The notes below the pieces were generated by a model. That model was not told the DNA's origin. It did not search any database and worked only from the letters and a program-made list of their open reading frames with translations. Shown here one piece after another: positions 26,884 to 38,650 of a stretch of 64,000 nt of DNA. This DNA is from Polytrichum commune. Taxonomy: Eukaryota > Streptophyta > Polytrichopsida > Polytrichales > Polytrichaceae. Within the stretch, counting starts at the first letter, position 1, and each line of letters starts with the position of its first letter. The stretch spans positions 41,121,554-41,185,553 of the forward strand of contig OX485803.1 in NCBI GenBank assembly GCA_950295325.1, given 5' to 3'. The position numbers were made by a program, and so were the translations under genes.

Positions 26884-28960
26884 TACACCCAAAGCATGTA
26901 AAATAAGCAGGTCTTGAACGGACACTTTCATTTCTCCACCTACTTCTTGTAGGATATAAACACACAATTAGTGTGTGAGGATTTGCATAAGGTGCATGGG
27001 TCTTAAGTGGCTCATTTTCTTAATTGGACCCCTAGATTTGATTGGTATGTGGTTCAGTGAGGTCAAAGAGCAAACATCATAAGACACATGTTTAAAAGAG
27101 ATTGGACTACATTGTTAGTTATCAATAATTACTCTACACTAAATAGGTAGTGAACACACTTGGGAGGACTTATATATCCAATTAAGAAATCGATAAGCAT
27201 GCAATCCGATAACCATAACTAAATTAGGGGAGGACAATTTTTTGCATATGTTTTATTGTAGATTTGCTATTGCAACATGAGTTTTGTTGTGTAAATCTCA
27301 TCCGTAGAAGTTGGCGAACATGAAAAATGAACCAAATAACACCTACATGCCTTATCCAAATCATGTGTTGTAGCCATGTTTCCATAACCTATGGAGTTCA
27401 TGTAGATATTAGTTTTCATGTATACAAGTGAAGATTCTTGAGGTTCTAGATGAGCATATATAGCACTCTCCCCATTATGATTGTTGAGCTTAAAACGATT
27501 CAAAAGTTTGAGCACAAGTCCAATCTCTTTTAAACACATGTTTTGTTGGCTTTTGTCCTTAGATCTACACCTGACCACACACCACTTACATATAGTTGCT
27601 TTTCTTTTTTGAAAAAAAACATTGATCAAGAATCACACGCTTAAGTCATTTTTCATGGGGAAGAGGGGGGAAGAGATTATGAACCACATGACATCAAGTT
27701 TCTAAAATGAGGTGGATGTGTTTGAATCTATGGTACACCCTAAGAAACTTCACATGGAGGGAAAATCAAGGCAAATCTCTTCCTAAAGGAAATTCTAGGC
27801 CACATGAATTGCTCTTTCACATTGTTTTCCCAAGTTCTACTCAATAGTTTCTTAAGAAACTATAAACTCTTTAAAGAGGCCATCAGTTAAGGTTGGGAGA
27901 AAATTGTTCAAGAATCGGATGATCCACAATGTCCCCATTCTCAAGTACTACAACCAAATGTTGTTGAACTCATGAAGGTTTTCATGCCATTAGGCCCCCA
28001 AACATCACATTAAGGTAAGTGGGTTAAGGTAAGCTACGATTTGTTGATAAGACAATCCTAGTAGAGTTATCCACAACAGTCTTCATATCAAATTCCAAGT
28101 GATTTGGTTGAAAGGTGAATTTAAGGACTTAAAATAAAAAAACTTATACGATTACGCATCCAAAATGGACACCTATATTTGAGTGATGTATGGTTTGTTG
28201 AGACCTACAGGATCATTCCAAGATAAAGAGACTCTTTATAATGATAATGAATAAGATATTCATATGAGCTCCAAAGCTATGAGAAAAATGGCAACATCCA
28301 CGATTTGGATTCACTAATTATCTTTTACTAATCGCATGTTCCATATCTTACCTAAAAGTGTCCACAAAAGACCCACTCACTAGCGTGTTGAAATTGCGAC
28401 TCTTCGATAATCACAAGCTTTCTTTGTTGCCACGTGTCGTGTCAAGGGAATTCTGTGGAAGGCCACCTTTTGTCGTGGATGCTTCCGGACACTTCCAATT
28501 GCTCCAATTTGCTTTGTCCCCACGCATTCTGTCGCTCGGAATTTGCAGTTGAAATTGCGGTGCCTAGGGTTTCATAAGTAATCGCAGTCTGCGTGGATTG
28601 CAGAGGTTCTGGCGTTTACGAATTCGGAGACACATGAGTGTGTGCTGCTCTAAGAGTTTTAATTCAACAAGTTACAGATTCAGCTTTGGTTGCATTTGAG
28701 CGCGCAGTGTATAATTTTCCTAGCTCGCAGGTTTTGGAAGAGTGCAAGGTTTCGTTTGAGGTCGTCTTCGGAGTCGGGTGGTGCTGTTGATGTCGATGTT
28801 GCAAATCTTATCGGGGTGAGGGAGGATCTTTTTTTCGATTTCGTTGTGGAGGTGTGAGCCTGCTTATTTCATCGACCAGCACAGAGTAGTTCCTGCACCG
28901 AATTGCTCTCTTTTAGAGTTCTTGAGTTCATTGTAGCTGGAGTTTTAGAGCTTAATAGCC
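26884..28960. other. Intergenic region upstream of the CHCH gene
   Basis: This is mostly repeat debris. R1 pieces lie near 27025-27170 (TTTAAAAGAGATTGGACTAC) and 28160-28370 (GGACACCTATATTTGAGTGA, AAGATATTCATATGAGCTCC). From about 28380 the base composition becomes more GC-balanced and should contain the promoter and 5' UTR of the CHCH gene. The 120-codon - strand frame at 27267-27629 has no recognisable domain. Confidence 0.55.
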
Positions 28961-29407
28961 ATGCCTAGGAACCGGAGCTCAGGACGCTCGATGCGACCTG
29001 TATCGCGTGCTCCGCCGCCTGCACCCGTGCAACGAACGCCTCCTCCAGCTCCGTTACAACAAAGTTCTAATGGACGAGGAGGCTTTGGGAGCGTCATTGC
29101 GGACGGCATGGCGTTCGGCACAGGGAGCGCCGTTGCGCACCGGGCGGTGGACTCCATCATGGGACCGCGGACCGTGCAACACGAACACGTTCAAGGGAGT
29201 CAGACGACACCATCATCTTCAGGGGCAGCATCATCTTCTGTGAACAATTCTTCGTCGCAGGATGTGTGCATCAATCAAGCCAAAGCCTTCGAGGATTGCT
29301 TGCGTGCGAACTTGGACGACATAGGCAAATGCCAGTTCTATGTCGACATGCTAAACGAATGCCGGAGACGTCCTCAAAGCTCTAACACTTCTTCAGACTG
29401 GTCATGA
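28961..29407 (+). CDS. Twin-CX9C CHCH-domain mitochondrial protein (CHCHD2/MIX17-like)
   Basis: Uninterrupted 148-aa frame. The N terminus is rich in Arg, Pro and Ala (MPRNRSSGRSMRPVSR, PPPAP), then a Gly/Ala segment (GFGSVIADGMAFGTGSAVAH, RAVDSIMG) typical of the CHCHD2/CHCHD10/Mix17 family. A Ser-rich linker follows, then a perfect C-terminal twin CX9C helical hairpin with C103, C113, C124 and C134. Such proteins enter the intermembrane space by oxidative folding on Mia40 and support respiratory complexes and cristae. Location and role are inferred from the family. The ATG at 28961 is the only plausible start. The coding region has no intron; a leader intron cannot be excluded. A broken duplicate of its 3' end lies about 370 bp downstream. 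Confidence 0.9.
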   Translation: MPRNRSSGRSMRPVSRAPPPAPVQRTPPPAPLQQSSNGRGGFGSVIADGMAFGTGSAVAHRAVDSIMGPRTVQHEHVQGSQTTPSSSGAASSSVNNSSSQDVCINQAKAFEDCLRANLDDIGKCQFYVDMLNECRRRPQSSNTSSDWS

Positions 29408-29782
29408 AGCAACTGCATTCCTATCGTATCGAGATTGGCATGGCAAGCATGGAGTCATTGTCACGTCATTGTGCAAAATTTTAACAGGGAAGGTGTCCCA
29501 AGCTATGTTGTAGATTTGGTAGACATTGTAGATACAGGAGTTAGAATGGAATTTAATATGGTAACGGCAAGGATTTGTGCAGTAGGTATGGACGTTACGA
29601 CGGCCTTTAGAGCCTACATGCTTGAGATTTGCTGGCTTTCAAGATGTAATAAACTACATTTTTTTGTTAGCTAATTCTGTACATGGGATAGCTATCTTAG
29701 AATTTGATTGTCTTCGTAGCCAGATATGATCAATCAAGTCAAATGAGGTTTGGATCACTTGGCTTTGTGATACAAACCAAGG

Positions 29783-29976
29783 ATGTGTGCGTCAATCAAG
29801 CCAAAGCCGGCGAGGATTGCTTGCGTGCGAACTTGGACAACATAGGCAAATGCCAATTTTACAATGAATGTCGGAGACGTCGTCAAAGCTCTACCACGTC
29901 TTCAGAGTGGTCATTAAGCAGCAACTTTCTATTGCGTGTGCTTGATGAGTTTTTTTCTCATGAGGCTGGCATATGA
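29783..29976 (+). pseudogene. Truncated tandem copy of the CHCH gene 3' end
   Basis: It begins with DVCVNQAKAGEDCLRANL and continues IGKCQFYNECRRRRQSS, about 80-85% identical to the intact gene's last exon segment. Four residues (VDML) are missing, so the second CX9C has shrunk to CX5C, and the original stop codon TGA is changed so the frame runs on into LSSNFLLRV. No N-terminal domain or start codon is copied. The 3' flanks are also duplicated: GGTGTCCCAAGCT with TTGTAGATTTGGTAGACATT at 29492-29528 and a close match at about 29993-30030. Confidence 0.85.
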
Positions 29977-30676
29977 AAATTTTCACAGGGGAGGTGTCCC
30001 AAGCTTTCTTGTAGATTTAGTAGACATTGTAGGTACATTAGTTAGAACGCATTTGTTGCATAGGATCAAAGATGGCCTGCAATGAGATGGGTAGGTTGAA
30101 TTTGAGAAATAATGGGTCCAAGTTCAAGAACTTTCAAAGGCAAATTTTCATAATATATTCTAAATTTAACAAAGGAAACCACACGACATCAACATGTAAC
30201 CGGTTGGACTTGGAAATGCTTGGATCTCAATTGATTTTGCCCAAAATCTTCTTGAACACTTGCATGATTTTGCTTTCAAGTCAAATTAGGATGGGATCAC
30301 TTGGCTTTCTGATACATTTTAGTAATGTGAATGGCAACAACACAATATCAAGGTGTAACGCGTTCACGTCTGAGGGCTCATTTCCATGTTTGGGTCATTC
30401 CGGCGAAGAAAATCAGACTTCACTGATGTCAACAAAGCTTTGGTTGATATCTTTAGTAGAGTAGAGGCGTCCAGAACGCAATACGCTAAAGCACCCCTAT
30501 CGAGCTCTGTCCACCTAAGAATCCGCATCCCTTGGCCCATGCGTGAGTGTCCAGACCATAATATTCTGGTTTTGCCCATGTTACTGTCCACAACTTGCTT
30601 GACGAGACAGAACCATGGATGGACCATCACTTGTTGAGTGCAACAACTTAGGTATTTTGTCATTGAAATGAGGAAC

Positions 30677-31240
30677 TATAAAGTTGGCCTAAACATATTA
30701 TCAGTGTTTGAAGTATGCCATAATCATTCATTTTAACTGCTTAGCCCTCCTCACTTTAGCATCGAAAACCATGTTATATGTCGTGGCACTATTGGTGTTG
30801 GCCTGATCAAAATTCTAGTACCCAATAGATTGCTAATGGGGTCTTGATCATGAATAGGCGCCTCTTCTATAAATGTATTTTTGGTTGAGCATTTCCATGT
30901 GGAGGCTAGGAGGGGGCCCAACATATGAGAGTATATTTAGAGTAGAAGCGCCCATTTGGAAGAGATTCTACGCCATATTTGGAGAAGTATAAGGAAGATA
31001 GAAAGCACGAGGACTACAAATTTTCAATAATTTTATTCCTTAAATTGAAATTACTGTGAATTTTATATGCCAAAAGTTGGCCGGATGTCTAGAGTTTGCC
31101 ATAACCGCTTGTTTTCACCTCTCATTCCTCCTCGCTTTCGCTCTCAAAACCAAGACATGTGTCATGGCACTATTGGTTCCGGCACCCTATAGATTGTTGA
31201 TGGGGTCCTAATCGGGAATATGCGTCTCTACTATACCTTG
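30677..31240 (+). repeat. Direct repeat, two units of about 170-205 bp
   Basis: About 30677-30880 and 31070-31240 share AAGTTGGCC, TTTGCCATAACC-like, CCTCCTCGCTTTCGC-like, GTCATGGCACTATTGG, ATAGATTGTTGATGGGGTC and ATATGCGTCTCT-like blocks. No coding frame is conserved between the two. Confidence 0.65.
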
Positions 31241-31485
31241 TTGTCAAACACTCAAGTTGGATTGTGGTCGTCATCAAATTCATCATTTTGAAAATTGCAT
31301 GACTGGATTTATTGAGCCATACATCTTACTATTCTATTGGAAAAAACATGAAAAAACCAAAAAAAAAAAAAAGGGAAAACTTAGGGCAAGGTTTGACTAA
31401 TAAGAATACGTCACAAAAAACAAACCAAAAAATACCATAAAAAATAACAACAATTACATGTCCACATTGATTACACTTTGGGTCC

Positions 31486-31519
31486 CAAAACCCTAAAAAC
31501 CCTAAAACCCTAAACCCTC
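31486..31519 (+). repeat. Short interstitial telomere-like tract
   Basis: Four successive variants of the plant telomere unit (AAACCCTAA AAACCCTAA AACCCTAAACCCT). The tract is too short and degenerate to be a former chromosome end; it may be a telo-box type motif. Confidence 0.7.
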
Positions 31520-31846
31520 AAATTTCTCCAATTAAGGTCACTTCTAATGAGAAATTAAGGAGTGACATGCAAACTTGTGAGAGTACCTAAGTCTTCCATA
31601 TCATTGTCAAGTCAAGTCTCTCTTTCCGCCCCTTTCCCTATCTAAAATTAACCCATTCATCTGCTGCATTTTTCAAGCAAAACATAGTTATATATTTGAA
31701 GAAATATTGGGGGATTCAGGGCTGGGGATTCAGGCTCATGTACAGGTAAATGAACTACCATACATAGATTTAAATACATACTACATAATTATTATTCTCG
31801 TTGGTCACATATAACCATGTCTTCACTTCATTGTAGTAGGATGTGT

Positions 31847-32438
31847 TCAATAAGGATTTGGTAGTCTCAGATCCAAGTGAAATTTGCTTGTTTTACGTGT
31901 TGGGGGCTTGTAGAAACTGTCACATTCACCAAAGAAAGTGTCAATGTCTATTCTATAAGGGCTAATGAATGAAACGAAACTGATTTTAAAAGTCCAGGAA
32001 GCCAAAAGGCTGACATTGAGATAGAGGCTAATATCACCTTGTTGGTCAAATTGAAAGGAAGACTTGAGACTCCCTAAAATTACATTCTCATATACTGATG
32101 TAATGGAATTATATAGAGGACACTCCAACACAAAGTGTGCCTCATTTTCAACTACATTATTTGTGGTAGAATTTGTTGTCTCTAGATGTAGGGATAGTCG
32201 ACCATCGTCCAATTTCAATGATTTTGAGGTGCGGTAAGCAACATTTGATACTTGAGAGACATTGGCCAATATCTCCAAGCATCAATCCAATTATTCCTGA
32301 AACTTGAAACATTGTAAACCACATGAAGGAATGGAATGGGGTTCTAAAGTCGCATGAAAGGAATTGAGGTCGCAAACCCACCTCTTTGGAAACCTGCCGC
32401 TTGCATGACTCATAATCCCCCCAAAGTCGAACAAACAT
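31847..32438 (-). mobile_element. Decayed non-LTR retrotransposon remnant (C-terminal ORF2 region)
   Basis: On the - strand a 143-codon frame (32278-31847) contains ENEAHFVLECPLYNSI followed by a segment with LGSLKSSFQF and ISLYL. This resembles the conserved E-x-E-x-HFL-x-CP-x-Y block at the end of LINE-type reverse transcriptases. An overlapping shifted frame (32438-32157) holds more of the region, so frameshifts are present. No reverse transcriptase core motif is seen. Confidence 0.55.
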
Positions 32439-32778
32439 CCTCCAACAAAATTGACTTAGTCCAGAGATCCCTGTATAGTAATATTTGTTTTTGCACTTCC
32501 ACTATATAGGTGATACTTAATACACAATCAGCGGCCTCACTAACAGGGCAGAGCTATATAAAAAAATCTGCGCCCTTCCAAGTGGTTGAGGTCTGCGTTT
32601 CTAGTTTTTCAGAATCCACAAATTTATAGTACAACATAATCATAAAGTACCTCTGGCTTTGTAATTTCTATCACAAGCTGGACGATCTGTGCTCGCTTCC
32701 AAGCATCCACTCGTCACACTAAGCACCCGCAGTACAAAACTCAAACGAAGAATCGTCTATGGCTGACATCGGAACCAA

Positions 32779-35700
32779 TCAAGAAGACAAAAAAGGTGTT
32801 GTAGGCTCCATAATTGGAGCATGGAAGGCCGGGATGGTGAAAACAAGGCCAGCCTGAAACTAGGAGAGCCTATATACGTCTGTCGGCAACACCATAGCCC
32901 GTGTTTCAGGACTCTTGGGTACTTGTGATGAGCTAAGCCACTCATATAGCGCTTGACCCCGGTAGAGAAACTGCACAAATTCAAACCAAGTCGTAAATAA
33001 ACCTACAATGTAAAAAGGGACAGTGACACTATCCTCTGCCAGCATGCATGACAGGCACAGAAGTCACACCAAAAACTTAAATACTTCTCTGTTGGCACGA
33101 AATGCAAGCTGAGGAGGTCATTGAGTAGTATCTGCCACTACAAAATGACAAAGAAGCCATTGGGCCAAACTTACAGCATGCTGTTTGCTGAGTGTTGCAC
33201 TTCGATGAATAACCGCTACAACATCTGGTGAGATTGTACCATTCTGCATGTAGTAAAGACCAAAAAAATGAGACCAAAATCCAAAGACCTACACAGTGAG
33301 AATATGAAAGACAAGTAAACGTGCAAGCTGCAGTAAGGCTGACAAGGACTTACAGGACACAAGAGGGGCTCCAACGTGATACAGCAGATGGGAGTGGCAT
33401 GTTGAAGGCTTTGTTGGAATGGTTCTGGATAACAAGACCCCAGCAATGGGATTTCCGCACTCCCCATTAAGGCTGTCAGTACAGCTCGTCGTACCTGCAA
33501 TTACATGCAATTCAAAATGAAGTCAGCAAAAAGGCACAGAGTATAAACTTTGAGCATTTTCTGCTCTCAGGCAGAGAATACAGGAAGTTGAAAGTCTGAC
33601 TATTATAAACTGCAGGTGAAGGTGCAGAATGATTACTGCTAGACATTATTAGACCACATTTGACTTCTATACTACATATTATTATTTATCTCTACATAAA
33701 AGCAATGATGCTCAACCCGAGAAATGATTTTCACAGCTGCAGTGTACTTTGTACTTTTACTAGAGAACAAATTTCTACCAATGAAGTGCTAATTTGAGAT
33801 CATGCAAGTGACAGACCATAAACATAAAGGTCAATCCCCTTGAGCTTCTCAAGCAGTGTTATTGACCACTTCCAACTGACCCAGAGACCACTGACACCAA
33901 CATACTACTGATAAAATAACATGAATGGAACAGATCTCAAACCAGTTTAGACTTTACCAGTGATGGCATGGCGGCTACATAAGCTTGCTCAAGACAAAAA
34001 CCCCGATACAAAACTTGGGCTACCCTTGTCTGCTCATGAGGCATCTGCAGATCACACACCTCGACATCCATAAGCTCATGCCAGCAACTGTATTTCGTTT
34101 TTGTAGTCGTTATTTCTACTTCAATGCAACATTGACGACTACAGACGACAAGAAAATGTGATCAACACTAGATCAGTCCTTATTTTAAATATGACAAGAC
34201 TGCAATTAACTACACTGATTACATGATTTCGTGTCACTCACTATTTGGAGTTACATAATGCTATAACATTTTTATATAGACTTCAAATTTTACAAACAAC
34301 GTGAATATAGGCAGTTTGGACATTAAAAAGCACAAAAGAATTTACTTGGTGAGACATTACATTCTAAGTAGAAATTATAGCACTACGTAACTCCAGGTAA
34401 TCTGTAACACTAAATACCATTAGCAGTGTAGTGTATACAAAAATTCAGTGTCCAAAGTGTTTAACTCCTCCAATAATCTACGTACTTGCAATATACTGGA
34501 AGGTGCAGCCTCAACATCAGTGTCAGAAGACTTTGAATCTGCTTGAAGTGTTGAGTTGTTGCAAACGATACCAGCTATGATCTCCATCTGTGTTGAGAAA
34601 ATCACATCAATAAATGTCTAGAGGGTTGGAAAAGTCCCAACATATTTAAAGTTCGAACACATTACCACAGATTCTCAAGCAACACATAAAAGTCTAGGCC
34701 ACTACATTTGCTAGCCCATCAAGCAACCAGAAGAGATAATAGGACTAACGGTTTGAGTACAAACATACCAAATAACCGAACAATAAGCCAGTGTCCTGGT
34801 TTGGACATGCTAGAGCTACAAGCCCCCTGCACATGCAGTAAAAGCTGATTCAGAATCTTCCGGCAAAGTATGGAAACTAAGCAGAACACTATGATGCAAT
34901 ATAGTTATATACAATGACTGTTTTAATGGATGTTGATCAACAAATGATTGTAATTCCACAAAGAGTAGCATGATAATCAATCAAGACTGGTTGTATACCT
35001 CATGACACGAGGATCCAAGGCACGTTGCCACATCAGCTGATCCAATGCTCTTGTCAACAACGGCTGCACATAATGTGGAGGGTTCAGAAACCAGAATAAT
35101 TAAAATCAAAAGTGACTAATCTGATTTCTAAATTGAATCAAATGACTCCAAACAAAAAGTGCTCAGGTAGAATCTCTGAAGTGCGATAGAAAATGGTTGA
35201 AATCAAAAAGCACATAGTAGCCAGATGTATTCACACAGGAGGAATTTACCTCCAGCTGAGCTTGTTGCCGACAATTCAACCTTGGATTCAATAAAACCTG
35301 AACAGCCCATAAAAAACAACTTAGCACTTCCCCCAGAAACGAGGAACATACAACATTAAGCTTTTCCTACACCCCACTCACTATCTGTCCAGGGTATATT
35401 GATTCACTACCATACAAAGGAACAGAGCTTTGTGTATAATCTCAGGAAATGAGTATCCTTGTAATAGTTGTGTTATATCCATTTTTTTAAAGTCAAGAAC
35501 TGAGGATATATCAACATCAATTTTCTGAAGCACTTTTCCTGCCTGAGAAAACCCAGGCTTAGAAAATGTTCAATCACTAAAAAAGAAATATAAAGTAATC
35601 GTACCAGAAGGTGTAATATATAGATCACACACATACACATATACCTCTCCTCCCCCCACAGACACACACACACAAACACAGTCTCTGAAAGTTCTCAAAA

Positions 35701-37364
35701 CCCCTCCAACATGAAAGAAAAACTTACCATGAGCTTCAGAAGCCTGTACAACCATATCCACCCACACCAATATCGAGGAATTAGCTCCATGTAGATTGAA
35801 CAAAACTCTTGAGAGATCTCTCAATAAAGTAAAAATCTATGAAACTTATCATGATTAAAAAAAATGTGAAACCATGGTGCAGGACCTGATTCCTGACAAT
35901 AATGACATTCTCTCCATAATAGACATACTAGAAGTGGTCCAATTTCTGGACTACATCAAAGTTGACTATTTGGGATGTCACGGAATACACATAATCTACG
36001 CCTATGTGCACGCTTGAATGGACCACATATGTCATGTTAATGGACTCTTAACAGGTACATGCACCTTTCTGGTACAACAAATTCCATATACTCTTGACAA
36101 AAACAACCAGCCTGTTGACAACATGGAATGCTCTCCATGCTACTAAAAGAGTCTTTGGAAAGTAGAAACTTACTTTTGCACAACGAACCCCACACTCCAT
36201 TGTCGAGCAAGTTTATAAACTACACCATACAAGTCCTCCACCTGCATACAAATTATAGATATGAGCTCAGCTGGTCCAGGAAACTCCATGTTCGTATTAC
36301 GAGTCATTCTCAACCCTTTTGAGCCTATGATTTCTTAATATCTGAAAATTTTGATCTTCTCAAGGACTCCATGGCACCTCAATCCCTCTCTAGCAGATCC
36401 TAACATCAAAGACAATCTTATATTATATTCAGTATACTCAACATAATCTACGTCAGACACTGTTATTCATTATAAGGCTTAAGTGCAATCCTCTCCCTGA
36501 TTTAATCGACATCAAGGCATACTTGAAGCATAGGGGCTCGCTTACCCGCTTAGAAAGCGTCGAGAACACATACTCCCCTAAACAGAATATGCGAACTGCA
36601 AGAACCAAAAACACATAATAATTAGCTAGTTAGTATCCCAGTCGCCGAAATCACCTGGATCAAAAGGCCTACATGCGAAGCGTTTGTTGGTAGGCATGCC
36701 CCGATACTGTAGACTTCTGACTAAATACAATCTTGAAATATTCGCACACACGTCAACCATAAAACATGGTGAACTTCCCGACACTACCTATGAAGCCACC
36801 CACAATAGGATTAAATTTCAGACAGGATACATATTCAGTTTGGCTATTCTCTGAAGAGATTAATTCCAGAAGGACAGAGATGCAGAGAGCAGAAGAGCTT
36901 CTAGCTCTGCGCACGGCGCTCCCGAGCTCTGCCCGGGCACTAACGTTCCCACACCAAAATGCCCTCCACCGCTTGCGCAAACACTTATAGACACAAGATG
37001 TAGAAAGATCCAAGAGATTTGCACGTGAAGCTGTCCTCGTCTCCAAGACGCTTAATACACTGATCGAATTGTAATTCTGGACTACTCCCGAAGCTTTACG
37101 TCTCCAAACTATGCTGTGATGATTACGAGCTTAACTTGAAGGGAGAACGAATAAGAAACTTAATTGGTGAACTCGGTGTACTAGGAGGATCTTGACTTTT
37201 TTCTTCTTTGTCAGAGATGTTGTATGCAGAGACGGAAGAGCTGAACGCAAGAGTGGACGAGGTTTTCTATCTTAACGAAGATGGAGGAGATAGCATCGAA
37301 ACATAGGAAGCGAAAAAAAACACTTACAATCAGATGCCTCGAAGCCAGAATCGTCAAACTCCAT
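32779..37364 (-). CDS. Unidentified 15-exon gene, predicted 363-aa helical protein
   Basis: I do not recognise this protein. Phase-consistent exons, high to low: 37364-37328, 36595-36546, 36241-36174, a candidate 7-nt microexon 35892-35886, 35836-35728, 35538-35411, 35297-35250, 35063-34999, 34826-34769, 34587-34486, 34044-33958, 33494-33354, 33243-33175, 32970-32923 and 32853-32779, with stop TGA. The total is 1092 nt. All borders are GT-AG. It starts MEFDDSGFEASD, has helix-rich stretches (FTLLRDLSRVLFNLHGANSS, PLLTRALDQLMWQRALDPRV, GLVALACPNQDTGLLFGYL), a polar acidic loop (SKSSDTDVE) and ends APIMEPTTPFLSS. There is no signal peptide, clear membrane span or catalytic motif. The helical style suggests an ARM/HEAT-like scaffold, which is inference. 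The microexon and the last two exons are the weakest parts. Confidence 0.6.
34247..34396. mobile_element. R3 foldback MITE, copy 1 (intron of the unknown gene)
   Basis: A 150-bp foldback whose ends are inverted repeats (GGAGTTACATAATGCTATAA at the left, TTATAGCACTACGTAACTCC at the right). It shares GTTTGGACATTA and CTTGGT with 41906-42062 and with the 49300 region. It lies in the intron between exons 34486-34587 and 33958-34044. Confidence 0.7.
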
Positions 37365-38180
37365 AATCAAACCTTGCCAGATCTCCAGGCTCTAATTAGC
37401 TCCCGTCCTCTTTGAATATCTTTCCCTACTGCGGTCGGTCTCCCAAACAAATAAGGCTCGTCCGCCGCATCATCATCATCACAGTAAAAGTATTGCTTGA
37501 ATATCCACTCCGTCACATAAATGAACTACCTATTCCCAAACCTTTCTCTGTCACTGAATGTCGTCAAGAAGCTGACAAAGCGATCTCTAAAGACCGGGGT
37601 CGAATTAATAAACACAAACGCAGAGTCGTCGCTTTACGGATTGATAACCTATTCTAATTATATACTACGAGTTTGTCAAAACGTCCTTGTCGAATGAATC
37701 GTCAATTTTTGGAAGAAAGAAAGAAAGGCACATTCATTCGCAGATTCACGTTGCAATCACAATTCCCCCCGGCCACACGAGCGTCGCAAACTCTAGTAAC
37801 TCCATTACTTGCAATCCAGAACCGCCATTTATTATTTACTACGGGCACCTCATCAGCTCCTCCTTTCGGCCAAACCTGGATCTCAATCTAAGCTCTTCTT
37901 CTTCCTCAACCGATTCTTGATCCCAGGAGTAGTAAAGCAGAGTGCTACTTATATCCCTTCTTGCGTACAATAATAAATTTTCCAGGGTTGTGCTCATATT
38001 GAAGGCTCTCTTAGAAGCACAATCTTCCCCTGCCGCTGCACTCGATGCCACAGCACCTATTTCAAATTCTCGAAATCCTTAACCAGCCTGAACGCATCCT
38101 TCCTCAAAAATCTCCGAATCTGCCACCACAACCAATCCCGAACGCCGCACCTCCCTTATAACCATCTTCCAAACCTCCTC

Positions 38181-38182
<2 letters not shown>

Positions 38183-38211
<29 letters not shown>
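38183..38211 (+). repeat. CT microsatellite
   Basis: An uninterrupted (CT)n tract about 820 bp upstream of the unknown gene's start codon. Confidence 0.9.
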
Positions 38212-38214
<3 letters not shown>

Positions 38215-38477
38215 CCCTCTCGTCACCCTAATGAAGTCACTTCACCACACAGTTCCGCATTGTTTTATATTCGAGCCATTCATAATTCAATGCTTTCTTG
38301 CGGTTTTCTCAAACACACGTCACCGATTTCCCCCCTGTTTCCGGCAAGCAATAGACTCCAACCACTTCGGGGCACCAAACTTGCCGCCGCGACGTTTGTG
38401 CGGGGCAATTTTTTAATACAAAGAAAGCCAGGGGTATGGCGAAGCGTAGAAGAGCGAGAAGGGGAATTTGGAAAAGA

Positions 38478-38505
38478 CCCGGGGGGCCGGGGGGCCGGGG
38501 GGCCG
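38478..38505 (+). repeat. GGGGGGCC-type tandem repeat
   Basis: Three units of roughly CCGGGGGG in succession inside a GC-rich patch; the G-rich strand could form a quadruplex. Confidence 0.85.
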
Positions 38506-38650
38506 AGGAAAAGCTATGCGGAAGGAAGGAAGGCGACGACGGGGAGTGTATGATGAGGGGGCGATGGCGATGGTGCAGGGAGCTCGGAAGGAGGGAGGTA
38601 GTGTAGACACAAAGGAAGCTTATTCGCTTGGGGCTCCGGAAGACACGAAG

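Larger units (their letters stand above)
37365..38650. other. Upstream region of the unknown gene; CT tract and GC-rich patch
   Basis: This is the likely promoter and 5' leader (- strand) of the unknown gene. It contains a (CT)n tract at 38183-38211 and a GC-rich patch around 38330-38640 with three GGGGGGCC-type units at 38478-38505. Several short frames on both strands (for example the 70-codon - strand frame at 37839-38051) lack recognisable domains. Gene content beyond the promoter is not supported. Confidence 0.45.

Noticed and set aside
30072-30663. Overlapping frames on both strands of 83-130 codons
   Set aside because: No recognisable family, no start context, and they fall in the decayed downstream duplication of the CHCH gene region.
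36753-37046. 97-codon - strand frame in intron 1 of the unknown gene
   Set aside because: The phase-consistent model splices 37328 to 36595; this GC-rich stretch has no conserved motif.
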